Below, in pieces: positions 1 through 8,063 of a DNA stretch of 64,000 bases. The stretch spans positions 4,253,001 through 4,317,000 of the forward strand of contig NZ_JARXYR010000002.1 of the NCBI RefSeq assembly GCF_029893635.1, read 5' to 3'. A program made the position numbers and the translations under genes. The stretch is from Variovorax sp. TBS-050B. GTDB lineage: Bacteria > Pseudomonadota > Gammaproteobacteria > Burkholderiales > Burkholderiaceae_C. The notes below the pieces were generated by a model that was not told where the DNA came from, did no database searches, and worked only from the letters and a program-made list of their open reading frames with translations. Within the stretch, counting starts at the first letter, position 1. Each line of letters opens with the position of its first letter.

Positions 1-381
1 TCGCGCCGCCGCGTCGCCAGAACGTTCCGCCGCAAGGCCCCAGGCGCGCGCCGCGGCACCGTACTCGCCATAGCCGTTAGCCGGCAGCCGCACCCGCCGG
101 CCGCCGGCCTGTGCGAAGGCGGCGGTGATGCGCTGGATGAACTCGCTCGCACTCGCGGCGATCACGATGCGCTCCGCCGCCACGCCGTGGAAGCGCGCGA
201 GTGCGCCGCGCAGCGCGGTGTAGGCCGGATCGGGGTAGCGCGAGGCGTCGGCGTCGCGCAGGGCGGCCAGTGCCGCGGGGCAGGCGCCGACCGCATTGCC
301 GTTGGTCGAGAAGTCGTGCGCGGCGGCACCGCCCGCGTCGGGGCCGCCGTGCGGCAAGGCGTCAATGCCCAGGTTTTCCAT
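1..381 (-). CDS. cobC: Threonine-phosphate decarboxylase CobC/CobD-type, C-terminus cut by window edge
   Basis: PLP-dependent aminotransferase-fold enzyme that would decarboxylate L-threonine phosphate to (R)-1-amino-2-propanol phosphate for the nucleotide-loop arm of cobalamin. Only the first 127 residues are in the window; the gene runs off position 1. The translation opens MENLGIDALPHGGPDAGG and carries the family's early DFSTNGNAVG segment (the DLSTGxNP-like substrate loop), then RYPDPAYTALR and an AASASEFIQR stretch typical of the family. The ATG is 9 bases after the cobD stop, as expected for the last or near-last gene of the minus-strand cobalamin operon. Which cob nomenclature applies (CobC in Pseudomonas, CobD in Salmonella) is a naming matter only. 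The missing part includes the PLP lysine, so activity cannot be judged. Confidence 0.85.
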   Translation of the reverse strand, partial: MENLGIDALPHGGPDAGGAAAHDFSTNGNAVGACPAALAALRDADASRYPDPAYTALRGALARFHGVAAERIVIAASASEFIQRITAAFAQAGGRRVRLPANGYGEYGAAARAWGLAAERSGDAAAR

Positions 382-390
382 TCGCAGCCC

Positions 391-1359
391 CTACACCGCC
401 ACCAGCGCCAGCGATGCGCAGGCGGCCCAGGCCAGCACCGCCCGGCCCCCGATCCGCGCACTGCGCCGCGTGTCGTCCGCGCCGGCCGCCCGGACCTCGG
501 CGTTCAGCGCGTAGACGCCCGGCTTCGCGAGCCGCACGCCGAGCAGCAGCGCCATCGCCGCCATCGGCCAGCCGCTGTTGGGCGAAGGCGTGCGCCCTGC
601 CTCGCGCGCCAGGCCGCGCGGCCAGCGCCCGGCCGCGAGCGCGAGCAGCAGCGCCGTGATCCGTGCCGGCAGCCACGAGAGCAGGTCGTCGGCGCGCGCG
701 GCCCATTTGCCGAACCAGGTCCAGTCGCGCCCCTGGCGTTCGCCGCGGTAGCCCCACATCGCATCGGCCGTGTTCGCGAAGCGGTAGACCGCCGCGCCGG
801 GCAGGCCGAGCAGCACGAACCAGAACAACGGCGCCACGAGCGAATCGTTGAGGTTCTCGGCCAGCGATTCGATCGCGCTCTCGCGCACCTCGCGTTCGCC
901 GAGCGCCTCCACGTCGCGGCTTACCAGCCGCGCGAGCCGTGCGCGGCCCGCGGCCAGCGAATCGCCCAGCGCCGCCTCGACCGCCAGCACTTCGTCACGC
1001 AGCATGCGCCATGCAAAGAGCGGCTTGAGCGCGAGCCCGAGCACCAGCGCCGCCGCCCAGGCCGGCAGCCCCTGCACCGCCGCCCCCTGCACGGCCGCGG
1101 CCACCGCACCGGTGGCGATCGCCCCCACGCACCACACCAGCGCGCCGCAGCCAAAGCGCGGCCAATCCACCGGCCGTGCCTGCGCCGCCGGCGGTGCGAT
1201 GCGCGCGCCGGTCCAGCCCAGGTAGCGGCCGATCCACACCACCGGATGCCAGCGCGCGGGCGGCTCGCCGAGCCAGCGGTCGATGGCCAGCGCGAGCCAC
1301 AGCGCGGCGATCAAAACCAGCGAAAGCGCGGACGATCCTGGTGCTTGCAGCGGCGCCAA
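391..1359 (-). CDS. cobD: Adenosylcobinamide-phosphate synthase CobD/CbiB
   Basis: 322-residue integral membrane enzyme that joins adenosylcobyric acid to aminopropanol phosphate. Visible family marks are the N-terminal hydrophobic helix followed by DRWLGEPPARWHPVVWIGR (close to the CbiB D-x-x-L-G-x-P-x-x-x-HPV motif), and the later VSRDVEALGEREVRESAIESLAENLND-type region (residues about 145-170), where the family has its conserved E-S-x-x-E-N-x-x-D block. Several further hydrophobic segments match the polytopic family, and the length is normal (about 310-330). It lies 4 bases after cobO and 9 bases before cobC, all read leftwards, so it is almost certainly co-transcribed with them. Confidence 0.93.
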   Translation of the reverse strand: MAPLQAPGSSALSLVLIAALWLALAIDRWLGEPPARWHPVVWIGRYLGWTGARIAPPAAQARPVDWPRFGCGALVWCVGAIATGAVAAAVQGAAVQGLPAWAAALVLGLALKPLFAWRMLRDEVLAVEAALGDSLAAGRARLARLVSRDVEALGEREVRESAIESLAENLNDSLVAPLFWFVLLGLPGAAVYRFANTADAMWGYRGERQGRDWTWFGKWAARADDLLSWLPARITALLLALAAGRWPRGLAREAGRTPSPNSGWPMAAMALLLGVRLAKPGVYALNAEVRAAGADDTRRSARIGGRAVLAWAACASLALVAV

Positions 1360-1363
1360 TCAA

Positions 1364-1933
1364 TCAATCCTCGATGCCGCGCTGCGCGGGAATGCCGGCC
1401 TTGAAGGCATGCTTGACCATCGTCATCTCGGTCACGGTGTCGGCCAGCTCGACGATCTCGGGCGGGCAGCGGCGGCCGGTGAGCACCACGTGCACATGGG
1501 CCGGCCGCGTGCGCAGCGTCTCGAGCACGCCTTCGAGCGGCAGCCATCCGTAGATCAGCGGATAGGTGATCTCGTCGAGCACGACCAGAAAGTGCTCGCC
1601 CGCGAGGATCGCCGCCCTCGCCCTCTCGCAGCCGTCGCGCGCGAGCTGTGCGGAGCGTTCGAGGTCCTGGCTCTTCCAGCTGAAGCCGTCGCCGAGCCCT
1701 TCGATCGGAATGCCGATCTGCTCGAACATGCGGTGCTCGCCGAAGCGCGCCGTCGGCACCTTCATGAACTGGTAGATCTTCACGGCCTTGCCGCGGCCGT
1801 GCGCGCGCAGCGCCAAGCCGAAGGCCGCGGTGCTCTTGCCCTTGCCGTCGCCGGTGTTGACGATCACGAGGCCGCGGCGCTCGCCTTCGGGCTTGTCGTA
1901 GGGCTTGTCGGTGGGTGGGGTTTCTATTTGCAT
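1364..1933 (-). CDS. cobO: Cob(I)yrinic acid a,c-diamide adenosyltransferase CobO/BtuR
   Basis: Transfers the adenosyl group of ATP to cobalt(I) of corrinoids. The 189-residue protein has the CobA/CobO P-loop [19 protein letters not shown] (residues about 28-46) after a short polar N-terminus, then the family segments [15 protein letters not shown] and [12 protein letters not shown] (the Walker-B-like DE), and the C-terminal [19 protein letters not shown] signature. Length is normal. It is upstream of cobD with 4 bases between them. A 158-base gap containing a long inverted repeat separates it from btuD, so transcription from the riboswitch may or may not reach it at full strength. Confidence 0.95.
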   Translation of the reverse strand: MQIETPPTDKPYDKPEGERRGLVIVNTGDGKGKSTAAFGLALRAHGRGKAVKIYQFMKVPTARFGEHRMFEQIGIPIEGLGDGFSWKSQDLERSAQLARDGCERARAAILAGEHFLVVLDEITYPLIYGWLPLEGVLETLRTRPAHVHVVLTGRRCPPEIVELADTVTEMTMVKHAFKAGIPAQRGIED

Positions 1934-1973
1934 GTGTACCTCTTCAATCAGGCCTGGAAAGCGGACTTGACCG

Positions 1974-2082
1974 GGAACGCAGAGGTCGCGAAAAAACGCA
2001 AAGGTCGCAGAAGGAGAACAGGCAGATTCTTGTCTTCATTTCTGGGACCTTTGCGAAACCTTCGCGACCTCTGCGTTCGGCT
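1974..2082. repeat. Long imperfect inverted repeat, family R, copy 1
   Basis: The left arm (about 1975-2012) begins GAACGCAGAGGTCGCG and the right arm (about 2044-2080) ends CGACCTCTGCGTTCGG. The arms are reverse complements with a few mismatches around a ~30-base AT-richer centre. The same arms recur at 12428-12537 and 55347-55456. It fills the gap between btuD and cobO inside the cobalamin operon. Transcribed, it would fold into a long hairpin, so it could stabilise, process or attenuate the message; that role is inference. Confidence 0.85.
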
Positions 2083-2091
2083 GCCCGCATC

Positions 2092-2916
2092 TCATTCCGG
2101 CAACGCAATCCATTGCTCCGCCACCCAGTGCACCCGGATGCGGTGGTCGAACACGCGTTCGAGGGCGGCGTGCGTGGCGGGATCGTCGCTGGCGCCGTGG
2201 TGCACCACGCGGCCCTGGTCCATCACCACGAGTTCGTCGGCGGCCAGCGCCATCGGCAGTTCGTGCAGCACGCTGACCACCGTGCGGCCTTCGGCCACGA
2301 GGGCGCGCACGGCCTGCATCCAGTCGGCCTGGTGCGGCGGGTCGAGGTTGGCGAGCGGTTCGTCCATCAACAGCAGTTCGGCCTCGACCGCGAGCGCGCG
2401 CGCCAGCAGCACGCGCTGGCGCTCGCCGCCCGAGAGCTGGCCGAGCGGGCGCTCGCGCCAGTCCCAGGCCTGGGTGCTGCGCAGCGCGCGCTCCACCGCG
2501 CGATGGTCGGCCGCGCTCGGCGTCGCCAGCCAGCGCTGGTGCGGCAGGCGGCCGAGCATCGCGATGTCGTAGACCATCAGGTCGTCGGCACTGCCCTCGC
2601 CCGCCGCGCCGCTCTGGCCGAGCCACGAGAGCCGCTGCGCGCGCACGCGGTGCGAAAGCTGCGCCGCAGCCTCGCCGAACAGCCGCACCTCGCCGCGGTG
2701 GGCGAGCAGGCCCGCGAGCACCTTGAGCAGCGTCGACTTGCCCGCGCCGTTCGGCCCGACGATGCTGGTCCAGCGCCTGGCGCCGATCGCCAGGTCGATG
2801 CCGTGCAGCACCTCGGCGCTGCCGAGCCGGGCAGTCACGCCGCATGCTTCGAGCGCGGGGGCGTTCACCGGACTGGCTGCGGTGCGGGCCGCTTCGGGCC
2901 GCCGGGTGGCGCTCAT
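2092..2916 (-). CDS. btuD: Cobalamin/iron-siderophore-type ABC transporter ATPase BtuD
   Basis: ATPase of a vitamin B12 importer. The 274-residue protein has Walker A GPNGAGKS (residues 54-61), ABC signature LSGGERQ (161-167), Walker B LLLMDEPLANLD (about 175-186) and the switch His in SVLHELPMA. This is the FecCD/BtuCD-type importer class. The start was placed at 2916 because the ATG overlaps the btuC stop as ATGA and everything upstream in frame belongs to the other genes. It shares an operon with btuC and btuF, whose neighbours are cobalamin synthesis genes, which makes cobalamin or cobinamide the likely substrate rather than a siderophore. Confidence 0.92.
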   Translation of the reverse strand: MSATRRPEAARTAASPVNAPALEACGVTARLGSAEVLHGIDLAIGARRWTSIVGPNGAGKSTLLKVLAGLLAHRGEVRLFGEAAAQLSHRVRAQRLSWLGQSGAAGEGSADDLMVYDIAMLGRLPHQRWLATPSAADHRAVERALRSTQAWDWRERPLGQLSGGERQRVLLARALAVEAELLLMDEPLANLDPPHQADWMQAVRALVAEGRTVVSVLHELPMALAADELVVMDQGRVVHHGASDDPATHAALERVFDHRIRVHWVAEQWIALPE

Positions 2917-3938
2917 GCCATCCCTCCGCGCGCGCTGCGCCGGTGCATCAGCCACAGCAGGTAGCTGCCGCCGAGCACCGCGGTGAGCACGCCCACGGGC
3001 AGCTCCTGCGGCGCGATCAGCCAGCGCGCGAGCAGGTCGGCCGACATCAGCAGCAGGCCGCCCATCGCGGCCGACAGCACGATCAGCCGCGCATGCGTGG
3101 TCTTGACCAGCGAGCGCACGAGGTGCGGCGAGGCCAGGCCCACGAAGGCGATCAGGCCCGTCTGCGCGACGGCCGCGCCGGTGGCCAGCGCGAGCACCAC
3201 CACCAGCGCCGCGCGCATGCCGGCGAGCGGCAGGCCCAGGCTGCGCGCGGTGGCTTCGCCGAGCGACAGCCCGTCGAGCAGCGGCGCGAGCGCCCAGCCC
3301 GCCAGCAGGCAGACCGCGCCGACGATCGCCATCACCGCGCATGCGCTCCAGCCGACCAGGCCGGTGCTGCCCATGATGAAGCCCTGGATCGCCTGCAGCA
3401 CGTCGGCCGAGGCGATGGTGATCAGGTCCTTCACCGCGCCGAGCACCACGCCGACGATCACCCCCGCCAGCAGCAGCCGCAGCGTCTGCTGCACGCCGCG
3501 CGCCAGCGTGAGCGTGAGCATCACCGCGAGCACCGCGCCGACGAAGGCCGCGCCCGTGAGCCCGAGGCGCATCGCCCATTGCGCATGCGCGGCGGTGCCG
3601 CCGAACAGCATCAGCGCCACGGCCACGCCGAGCGAGGCGCCCGAGGCGCTGCCGAGCAGGTAGGGATCGGCGAGCGGGTTGCGGAACAGCCCCTGCGCCA
3701 CCGCGCCCGCCAGCCCGAGCAGCGCGCCCGCGAGCCAGGCGCCGAGGGTGCGCGGCAGGCGGATGTCCCAGACGATCTGCAGCGCCACCGGATCGCGCCC
3801 GGCCGCCAGCAGGCTTTGGTAGCCGGTGCTGCCGATGCCGAGGCCGAGCACGGCGAGCGCGGCGCCCAGGCCGAGCAGCGCCGCGCCGACCAGCCAGACG
3901 CGGCGCTGGTGCTGCGTGTGCATGACGCCCTCGCGCAC
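2913..3938 (-). CDS. btuC: Cobalamin ABC transporter permease BtuC (FecCD family)
   Basis: 341-residue inner-membrane permease with the roughly ten hydrophobic segments of the FecCD family. Characteristic stretches are DIRLPRTLGAWLAGALLGLAGA (family R-x-P-R-x-x-x-A-x-x-x-G-A-x-L-A-x-x-G), the NPLADPYLLGSASGA loop, GFIMGSTGLVGW, and the C-terminal GLASPHLVRSLV cytoplasmic L-loop that contacts the ATPase. Length is normal. It overlaps btuD by 4 bases and begins directly after the btuF stop. Substrate assignment rests on the operon and the upstream AdoCbl riboswitch. Confidence 0.92.
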   Translation of the reverse strand: MREGVMHTQHQRRVWLVGAALLGLGAALAVLGLGIGSTGYQSLLAAGRDPVALQIVWDIRLPRTLGAWLAGALLGLAGAVAQGLFRNPLADPYLLGSASGASLGVAVALMLFGGTAAHAQWAMRLGLTGAAFVGAVLAVMLTLTLARGVQQTLRLLLAGVIVGVVLGAVKDLITIASADVLQAIQGFIMGSTGLVGWSACAVMAIVGAVCLLAGWALAPLLDGLSLGEATARSLGLPLAGMRAALVVVLALATGAAVAQTGLIAFVGLASPHLVRSLVKTTHARLIVLSAAMGGLLLMSADLLARWLIAPQELPVGVLTAVLGGSYLLWLMHRRSARGGMA

Positions 3939-4817
3939 TCAGCCGCCCTTCTCGGCCAGGCAGCGCGCCATCAGCCGCGCCGCCTCGTCCATGCGCGGGC
4001 CCGGGCGCACCAGGATGTCCGACTGCGCGGCATCGAAGCGGCAGATGCGCCCTTCGCGCACCGCGCGGATCGCGCCCCAGCCGGGGCGCTGCTCCAGGCC
4101 CTGCGCGCTGCGCGTGCCGACCATGATCAGGTCGGGGTCGGCGCGCACCACGTACTCGGGGTTGAGCTTGGGAAAGGGACCGAGCGCGGCCGGCACGATG
4201 TTCTTCGCGCCGAGCCGCGCCAGCGTCTCGCCGATGAAGGACGATTCGCCGGCCGCGTACGGCACGCTGTTGACCTCGAAGTAGACCTTCAGGCCGCGGG
4301 CGCGCGCGGGCACCGATTCGGCCGCGGCCGAGACGCTCGCGTCGATGGTGCGCCAGACCGCGGGCGCCTCGCCGGTGCCGAGCACCTGGTCGAGCTTGTC
4401 GAGCACGCGGCGCACGTCGGCATGGCTCTTCGGCTCGAGCACCAGCACCTTGAGGCCGAGCGCCTCGAGCCGCTGCGTGACGCGCGAGGACTTCGCGAGC
4501 AGCACCGCATCGGGCCGCAGCGCGACGATGGCCTCGACGTTCGGATCGAGCCCGCCGCCGAGCTGCGGCAGGCCGCGCACCGACTCGGGCGAATTGGAGT
4601 AGCTGTCGACGCCGACGATCCGCGAACAGGCGCCGAGCGCGCACACGCCCTCGGTCAGCGAGGGCAGCAGCGTGACGATGCGCTGCGGCGGCCGCGGCAG
4701 CGCCACCTTCACGCCGCGCTCGTCGCTCACCTCGAGCGCCTGCGCACCGAGCGCGGCCAGGCCGAGCGCGGTTGCGAACGCGAAGGCGCGGAGTCGTTGC
4801 TTCGTGGCCGGGATCAT
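3939..4817 (-). CDS. btuF: Periplasmic cobalamin-binding protein BtuF
   Basis: 292-residue substrate-binding protein of the B12 importer. It has an N-terminal signal peptide (RLRAFAFATALGLAALGAQA, about residues 8-27) and the TroA/BtuF fold landmarks: QRIVTLLPSLTEGVCALGA, GVDSYSNSPESV, LPQLGGGLDPNVEAIVALRPD and a C-terminal LVRPGPRMDEAARLMA helix. The ATG at 4817 was chosen because it gives the signal peptide and overlaps the cobU stop as ATGA. It abuts btuC without a gap. Confidence 0.93.
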   Translation of the reverse strand: MIPATKQRLRAFAFATALGLAALGAQALEVSDERGVKVALPRPPQRIVTLLPSLTEGVCALGACSRIVGVDSYSNSPESVRGLPQLGGGLDPNVEAIVALRPDAVLLAKSSRVTQRLEALGLKVLVLEPKSHADVRRVLDKLDQVLGTGEAPAVWRTIDASVSAAAESVPARARGLKVYFEVNSVPYAAGESSFIGETLARLGAKNIVPAALGPFPKLNPEYVVRADPDLIMVGTRSAQGLEQRPGWGAIRAVREGRICRFDAAQSDILVRPGPRMDEAARLMARCLAEKGG

Positions 4818-5389
4818 GCGGGGGCCTTGAGGGTGAGCGGCAGTCCGGCCGCCATCAGCGTGACGCGGCCGCAGGCCGCGGCCACTTCCTGGTTCAGGCG
4901 GCCGAGCGCATCGACGAAGGCGCGGGTTTCGCGGCCGAGCGGGATCACGCCCAAGCCGATCTCGTTGCCGACCAGCACCAGCGGTCCGCGTGCGTCGCGC
5001 AGCGCGCGCTGCAGCATGCCGGCGTGCAGCTCCGGCGTGCGGGTGGCCGGCCGCGCATGCGCGTCGCGCAGCGGCATCAGCAGGTTGGTGAGCCAGAGCG
5101 TGAGGCAGTCGACCACCACCAGCGTGTCCGGCGCACTGTGGCTGACGATGGCGCGCGCCAGCTCGACCGGCTCCTCGACCGTGCGCATCGCGGGCACGCG
5201 CCCGGCGCGGTCGGCCTGGTGGCGCGCGATGCGCGCGCGCATCTCCGCGTCGTGCGCCTGCGCGGTGGCGATCAGCACGGCGCGGCGCGCGCCGGGCGCC
5301 TCGGCCAGCCAGTCGATGGCGCGCTGCTCGGCACGCCGCGATTTGCCGCTCTTCTGGCCGCCGAGGATGAATTCGTGCGCAGGGGTCAT
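4814..5389 (-). CDS. cobU: Adenosylcobinamide kinase/phosphate guanylyltransferase CobU/CobP
   Basis: Bifunctional enzyme that phosphorylates adenosylcobinamide and then transfers GMP from GTP, the step before addition of the lower ligand. The 191-residue protein opens with Walker A FILGGQKSGKSRRAE (residues about 7-21), followed by the family's TAQAHDAEMRARIARHQADR segment (containing the His used as GMP acceptor in CobU), TVEEP, VVVDCLTLWLTNLL (Walker B) and LVGNEIGLGVIPLGRETRAFVDALGRLNQ. All CobU landmarks are present. It is the first cobalamin gene after btuB (38-base gap) and overlaps btuF by 4 bases. Confidence 0.95.
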   Translation of the reverse strand: MTPAHEFILGGQKSGKSRRAEQRAIDWLAEAPGARRAVLIATAQAHDAEMRARIARHQADRAGRVPAMRTVEEPVELARAIVSHSAPDTLVVVDCLTLWLTNLLMPLRDAHARPATRTPELHAGMLQRALRDARGPLVLVGNEIGLGVIPLGRETRAFVDALGRLNQEVAAACGRVTLMAAGLPLTLKAPA

Positions 5390-5427
5390 GGGCGTTTCGC
5401 GGTCGGTGCCTATCGGTCGGGCTTGCG

Positions 5428-7374
5428 CTACCGCGGCGTCCACTTGAGGCCGAGGTAGGCGTTGCGTCCGCCGGTGTCGTAGCCGCGCGCGAGCATGTAG
5501 TCCTTGTCGCCCACATTGTCGATGCGCGCGACGAGGCCGATCTCGGGCGTGAGCTGCGTGCTCGCCACCAGGTTCAGCACGGTGTAGCCGCCGAGCCGGC
5601 GGGTGTTGGCCGCGTCGTCGTAGCGCTTGCCCGAGCTCTGCACCTCCGCGCCCAGCGTCCAGGCGCCGATGCGCCAGTCGGCGCCCAGCGTGCCGTGGCG
5701 GCGCGCGCGGCGTGCGAGCAGCAGGTCGGTGTCGCGGTCGCGTGGATCCTGGAAGTCGGCCGACGCGCGCAGCGTCACGTCGCCGATGCGGTGGCCGCCC
5801 GAGAGCGTGACGCCGCGGTAGCGCGCGCGCGCGGTGCTCGCGTAGCAGCCGAAGCTCGAGCTGCAGCCGGTGGCCGCGCCGTCGAACACGATCAGGTTCT
5901 CGACCCGGTTCTCGTAGACCACGATGCCGGCGTGCGTCGCGCCGTCGGTGTAGCGCAGGCCGAGCTCGACGTTGCGCGCCGACTCGGGCTTGAGGCTCGC
6001 GTTGCCGTATTCGCTGAAGCGCTGGTACAGCGTGGGCGCGCGGAACGCGGTGCCGGCCGAGACGGTGGCGCGCAGCTTCGGCGTGATCGCGTAGCCGTAG
6101 GCGGCGCTGCCGGTGGTCTTGCCGCCGAATTCGCTGTCGTCGTCGTGGCGCACGTGCAGCTGCAGCGAATGCGGGCCCTGCACGAAGCCGTAGCCGAGCG
6201 ACACCGCGTCCTGCGAGCGGTCGCGCGCGAACAGGCCGCTGCTGGTGGTGGGCGCGTTCTCGAGCGCATCCTCGCGGCGCTCCAGCGTGGCCGTCACGAG
6301 GTGCGGGCCGAAGCGGAATTCGTTCTGGAACAGGTAGCCGCGCAGCCTGGTTTCGGTGCGGTAGAACGAGGGCTGCGTCTTGTAGATCGACTGCGAATCG
6401 GTCACCTGCACGCGGGTGCTGTAGACCTCGTTCCACTTGGCCGACCACGAGAGCCCGGCCGTCTGCAGCGTGTTGCTCGAGACGTCGTTCTTGAAGAGGA
6501 TCGGCGGGCGGGTCCTGAAGCTCACCGGGGCGTCGTAGCCGGCGTTGGTGTCGCTGTAGAGCAGCGTGGCGTCGAGCCGCTGGTCCGGGGTGATCTGGTA
6601 GCCCAGGCGCAGGTTGCCGGCGTTGGTGCGGTAGCCGTCGCGGTCGGGGCTGGTGAAGCCGTCCTTCGAAGGCGTGCGCTTGTCCATCGGCAGCACGTTG
6701 AAGCCCTTGCTCTCCTCGTGCGACACGCCGACCGCGTAGTCGAAGCCGCCCGACTTGCCGCTCACGCCGGCCTCGCCACGGCGCAGGCCATGGCTGCCGA
6801 TGCCGACGCCCGCGTAGGGTGCCACGCCCTCCTCGCCGCGGCGCGTGAAGAGCTGGATCACGCCGCCCACCGCGTCGGAGCCGTACACCGCCGCGGCGGG
6901 GCCGCGCAGCACCTCGATGCGGTCGATCTGCGACAGCGGAATGCTTTCCCAGGCGGCACCGCCGGTCGATTGCGAGTCGACGCGCACGCCGTCGATGTAG
7001 ACCGCCGTGAACCGCGTCTCCGCGCCGCGCACGAACAGGCTGGTGGTGTTGGCCACGCCGCCGCTGCGCGCGATCTCGATGCCGGGCAGCCGCGCGAGCA
7101 CGTCGGCCACGCCGACGGCGCCGCTCTTCTCGATGGTCTCGCGGTCGACGATCGACACGTCGCCGACGAGATCGGCCAGCGGCTGCGGCGTGCGGTTGGC
7201 CGTGACCACCGTCTCGCCGAGGGTGGCCGGCCCTTGGGCCTGGGCGCGCGCGGTCGAGGGCAGATGCAGCAGCGCGGCGCCGCCGAAGGCGGAGGCGAGC
7301 GCGAGCGGCAGGCAGGCGAGGCGGCTGCGGCGCGCGGGTGCACGGCCGAAGGAAACTGGAACGCAGGAAGTCAT
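5428..7374 (-). CDS. btuB: TonB-dependent vitamin B12 outer-membrane receptor BtuB
   Basis: 648-residue outer-membrane receptor. It has an N-terminal export signal ending near STARAQAQ (residues 40-47), a TonB box ETVVTA (54-59), a plug domain with GVADVLARLPGIEIARSGG, TSLFVRGAETRFTAVYIDGVRV and the IDRIEVLRGPAAAVYGSDAVGGVIQLFT signature, then a beta-barrel ending in a typical aromatic strand (NAYLGLKWTPR). Length matches BtuB/cobalamin receptors. The upstream AdoCbl riboswitch, read in the same direction, strongly supports cobalamin as ligand. No strong Shine-Dalgarno sequence is visible before the ATG; two hairpins lie between the riboswitch and the start. Confidence 0.93.
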   Translation of the reverse strand: MTSCVPVSFGRAPARRSRLACLPLALASAFGGAALLHLPSTARAQAQGPATLGETVVTANRTPQPLADLVGDVSIVDRETIEKSGAVGVADVLARLPGIEIARSGGVANTTSLFVRGAETRFTAVYIDGVRVDSQSTGGAAWESIPLSQIDRIEVLRGPAAAVYGSDAVGGVIQLFTRRGEEGVAPYAGVGIGSHGLRRGEAGVSGKSGGFDYAVGVSHEESKGFNVLPMDKRTPSKDGFTSPDRDGYRTNAGNLRLGYQITPDQRLDATLLYSDTNAGYDAPVSFRTRPPILFKNDVSSNTLQTAGLSWSAKWNEVYSTRVQVTDSQSIYKTQPSFYRTETRLRGYLFQNEFRFGPHLVTATLERREDALENAPTTSSGLFARDRSQDAVSLGYGFVQGPHSLQLHVRHDDDSEFGGKTTGSAAYGYAITPKLRATVSAGTAFRAPTLYQRFSEYGNASLKPESARNVELGLRYTDGATHAGIVVYENRVENLIVFDGAATGCSSSFGCYASTARARYRGVTLSGGHRIGDVTLRASADFQDPRDRDTDLLLARRARRHGTLGADWRIGAWTLGAEVQSSGKRYDDAANTRRLGGYTVLNLVASTQLTPEIGLVARIDNVGDKDYMLARGYDTGGRNAYLGLKWTPR

Positions 7375-7400
7375 GAATGGAACGAACGTCTATGCCCTTC

Positions 7401-7451
7401 GCCGGCTTCCCCGCCGGCGTGTGGGCGCAATGGCTGCCGAATGCGGCAGCC
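7401..7451 (-). other. Two hairpins between B12 riboswitch and btuB start
   Basis: Two perfect inverted repeats lie between the riboswitch B12 box and the btuB ATG: GGCTGCCG/CGGCAGCC at 7432-7451 (4-base loop) and GCCGGC/GCCGGC at 7401-7418 (6-base loop). Neither is followed by a U-run, so they do not look like intrinsic terminators. They may form the expression platform that hides or exposes the ribosome-binding region, or serve as a Rho or RNase landmark. This is inference from position. Confidence 0.5.
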
Positions 7452-7459
7452 GCCTTGTT

Positions 7460-7680
7460 GGCCGGTATCCGGGCTGGCAGTGCGGCCTCACCGCCTTCCC
7501 AGGGCGCCTGTTTCAGGGCGCCCAGTGGCTGTGTGGATGAGGCTGACGCGCGCGGCGTCGACTGCTTGACCGTTGCGGGGGCAGCGCAGGCGGCTTCGGC
7601 CCGGACTTCGTTTCCGAAAGGGGCGTTCACTCCTGCTTCCCGTTGAACCGCGGCGCGTGAACCACGCCGCAGGCACCAAC
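7460..7680 (-). promoter_or_regulatory. Adenosylcobalamin riboswitch
   Basis: Read on the minus strand the element shows the conserved cobalamin-riboswitch blocks in order: GGTGCC near 7677-7672, a GGGAAGC block, CTGCCCCCGCAACGGT in the middle, GCCACTG at 7529-7523, GGGAAGGCGGTGAGGC, and the terminal B12 box CAGCCCGGATACCGGCC at 7476-7460. Blocks and spacing match the class I AdoCbl aptamer. It precedes btuB and the whole btu/cob operon and should reduce their expression when cobalamin is plentiful. Confidence 0.95.
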
Positions 7681-7838
7681 GGCGGGGATTCTAGGCGCAG
7701 TAAGCCGAAAGTTGCGCCGGCGCCGCGCGGCCGAGAAAGTTTTTGAAGGACGGCCGCGGGTGGCCGCAGAATCCGTGCGGTTCACCACGGCGCGTGGCGC
7801 CGCGGACCCGCAACCCCGGGAAACTACAATCGTCAACC
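7681..7838. other. Divergent intergenic region, btuB riboswitch / ZapB-like gene
   Basis: This 158-base stretch must hold the promoter for the btu/cob operon (leftwards) and that for the zapB-like/zapA pair (rightwards). I see no convincing -35/-10 pair for either; the sequence is GC-rich with a slightly AT-richer part near 7815-7835 (GGAAACTACAATCGTC). No gene is visible in it. Confidence 0.4.
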
Positions 7839-8063
7839 ATGCCCGCCTCCAGCCCCATCGACCAGATCGCCGAGCGTGTGGAACGCCTGCTCGTGCGTCA
7901 TGAAGAGGTGCAGCGCACCAATGCGCTGCTGCAGGAGCAGGTCGAGGCGCTCACGCGCGAGCGCGACCAGCTGAAGTCGCGGCTCGCCGCGGCCCGCACG
8001 CGCCTCGACGCGCTGCTCGAGCGGCTGCCGGCCGAACCACCTTCCGAAGATTCCCCCGCATGA
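7839..8063 (+). CDS. Small coiled-coil protein, ZapB/DUF904-like
   Basis: 74-residue acidic, almost wholly helical protein. From residue 8 to 62 it is one heptad-rich coiled coil (IAERVERLLVRHEEVQ..., LLQEQVEALTRERDQLKSRL, TRLDALLERL) ending in a short proline/acidic tail. Small coiled coils of this kind (ZapB/DUF904, TIGR02449-like) sit directly before zapA in many Beta- and Gammaproteobacteria. Here the stop overlaps the zapA ATG as ATGA, so the two are translationally coupled. A role at the Z-ring is inferred from that linkage; the sequence itself shows only the coiled coil. Confidence 0.8.
   Translation: MPASSPIDQIAERVERLLVRHEEVQRTNALLQEQVEALTRERDQLKSRLAAARTRLDALLERLPAEPPSEDSPA

Noticed and set aside
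187..1404. 405-residue plus-strand frame across cobC/cobD
   Set aside because: Antisense to cobD and cobC, low-complexity Arg/Gln/His sequence without domain.
2844..5447. 867-residue frame on the plus strand across btuC, btuF and cobU
   Set aside because: Antisense shadow of genes with clear motifs; Arg/His/Gln-rich composition typical of reverse frames in GC-rich DNA.
4814..7630. 938-residue minus-strand frame running from the riboswitch through btuB into cobU
   Set aside because: Only its last part (cobU) is real; the rest is out of frame with btuB and passes through the riboswitch.
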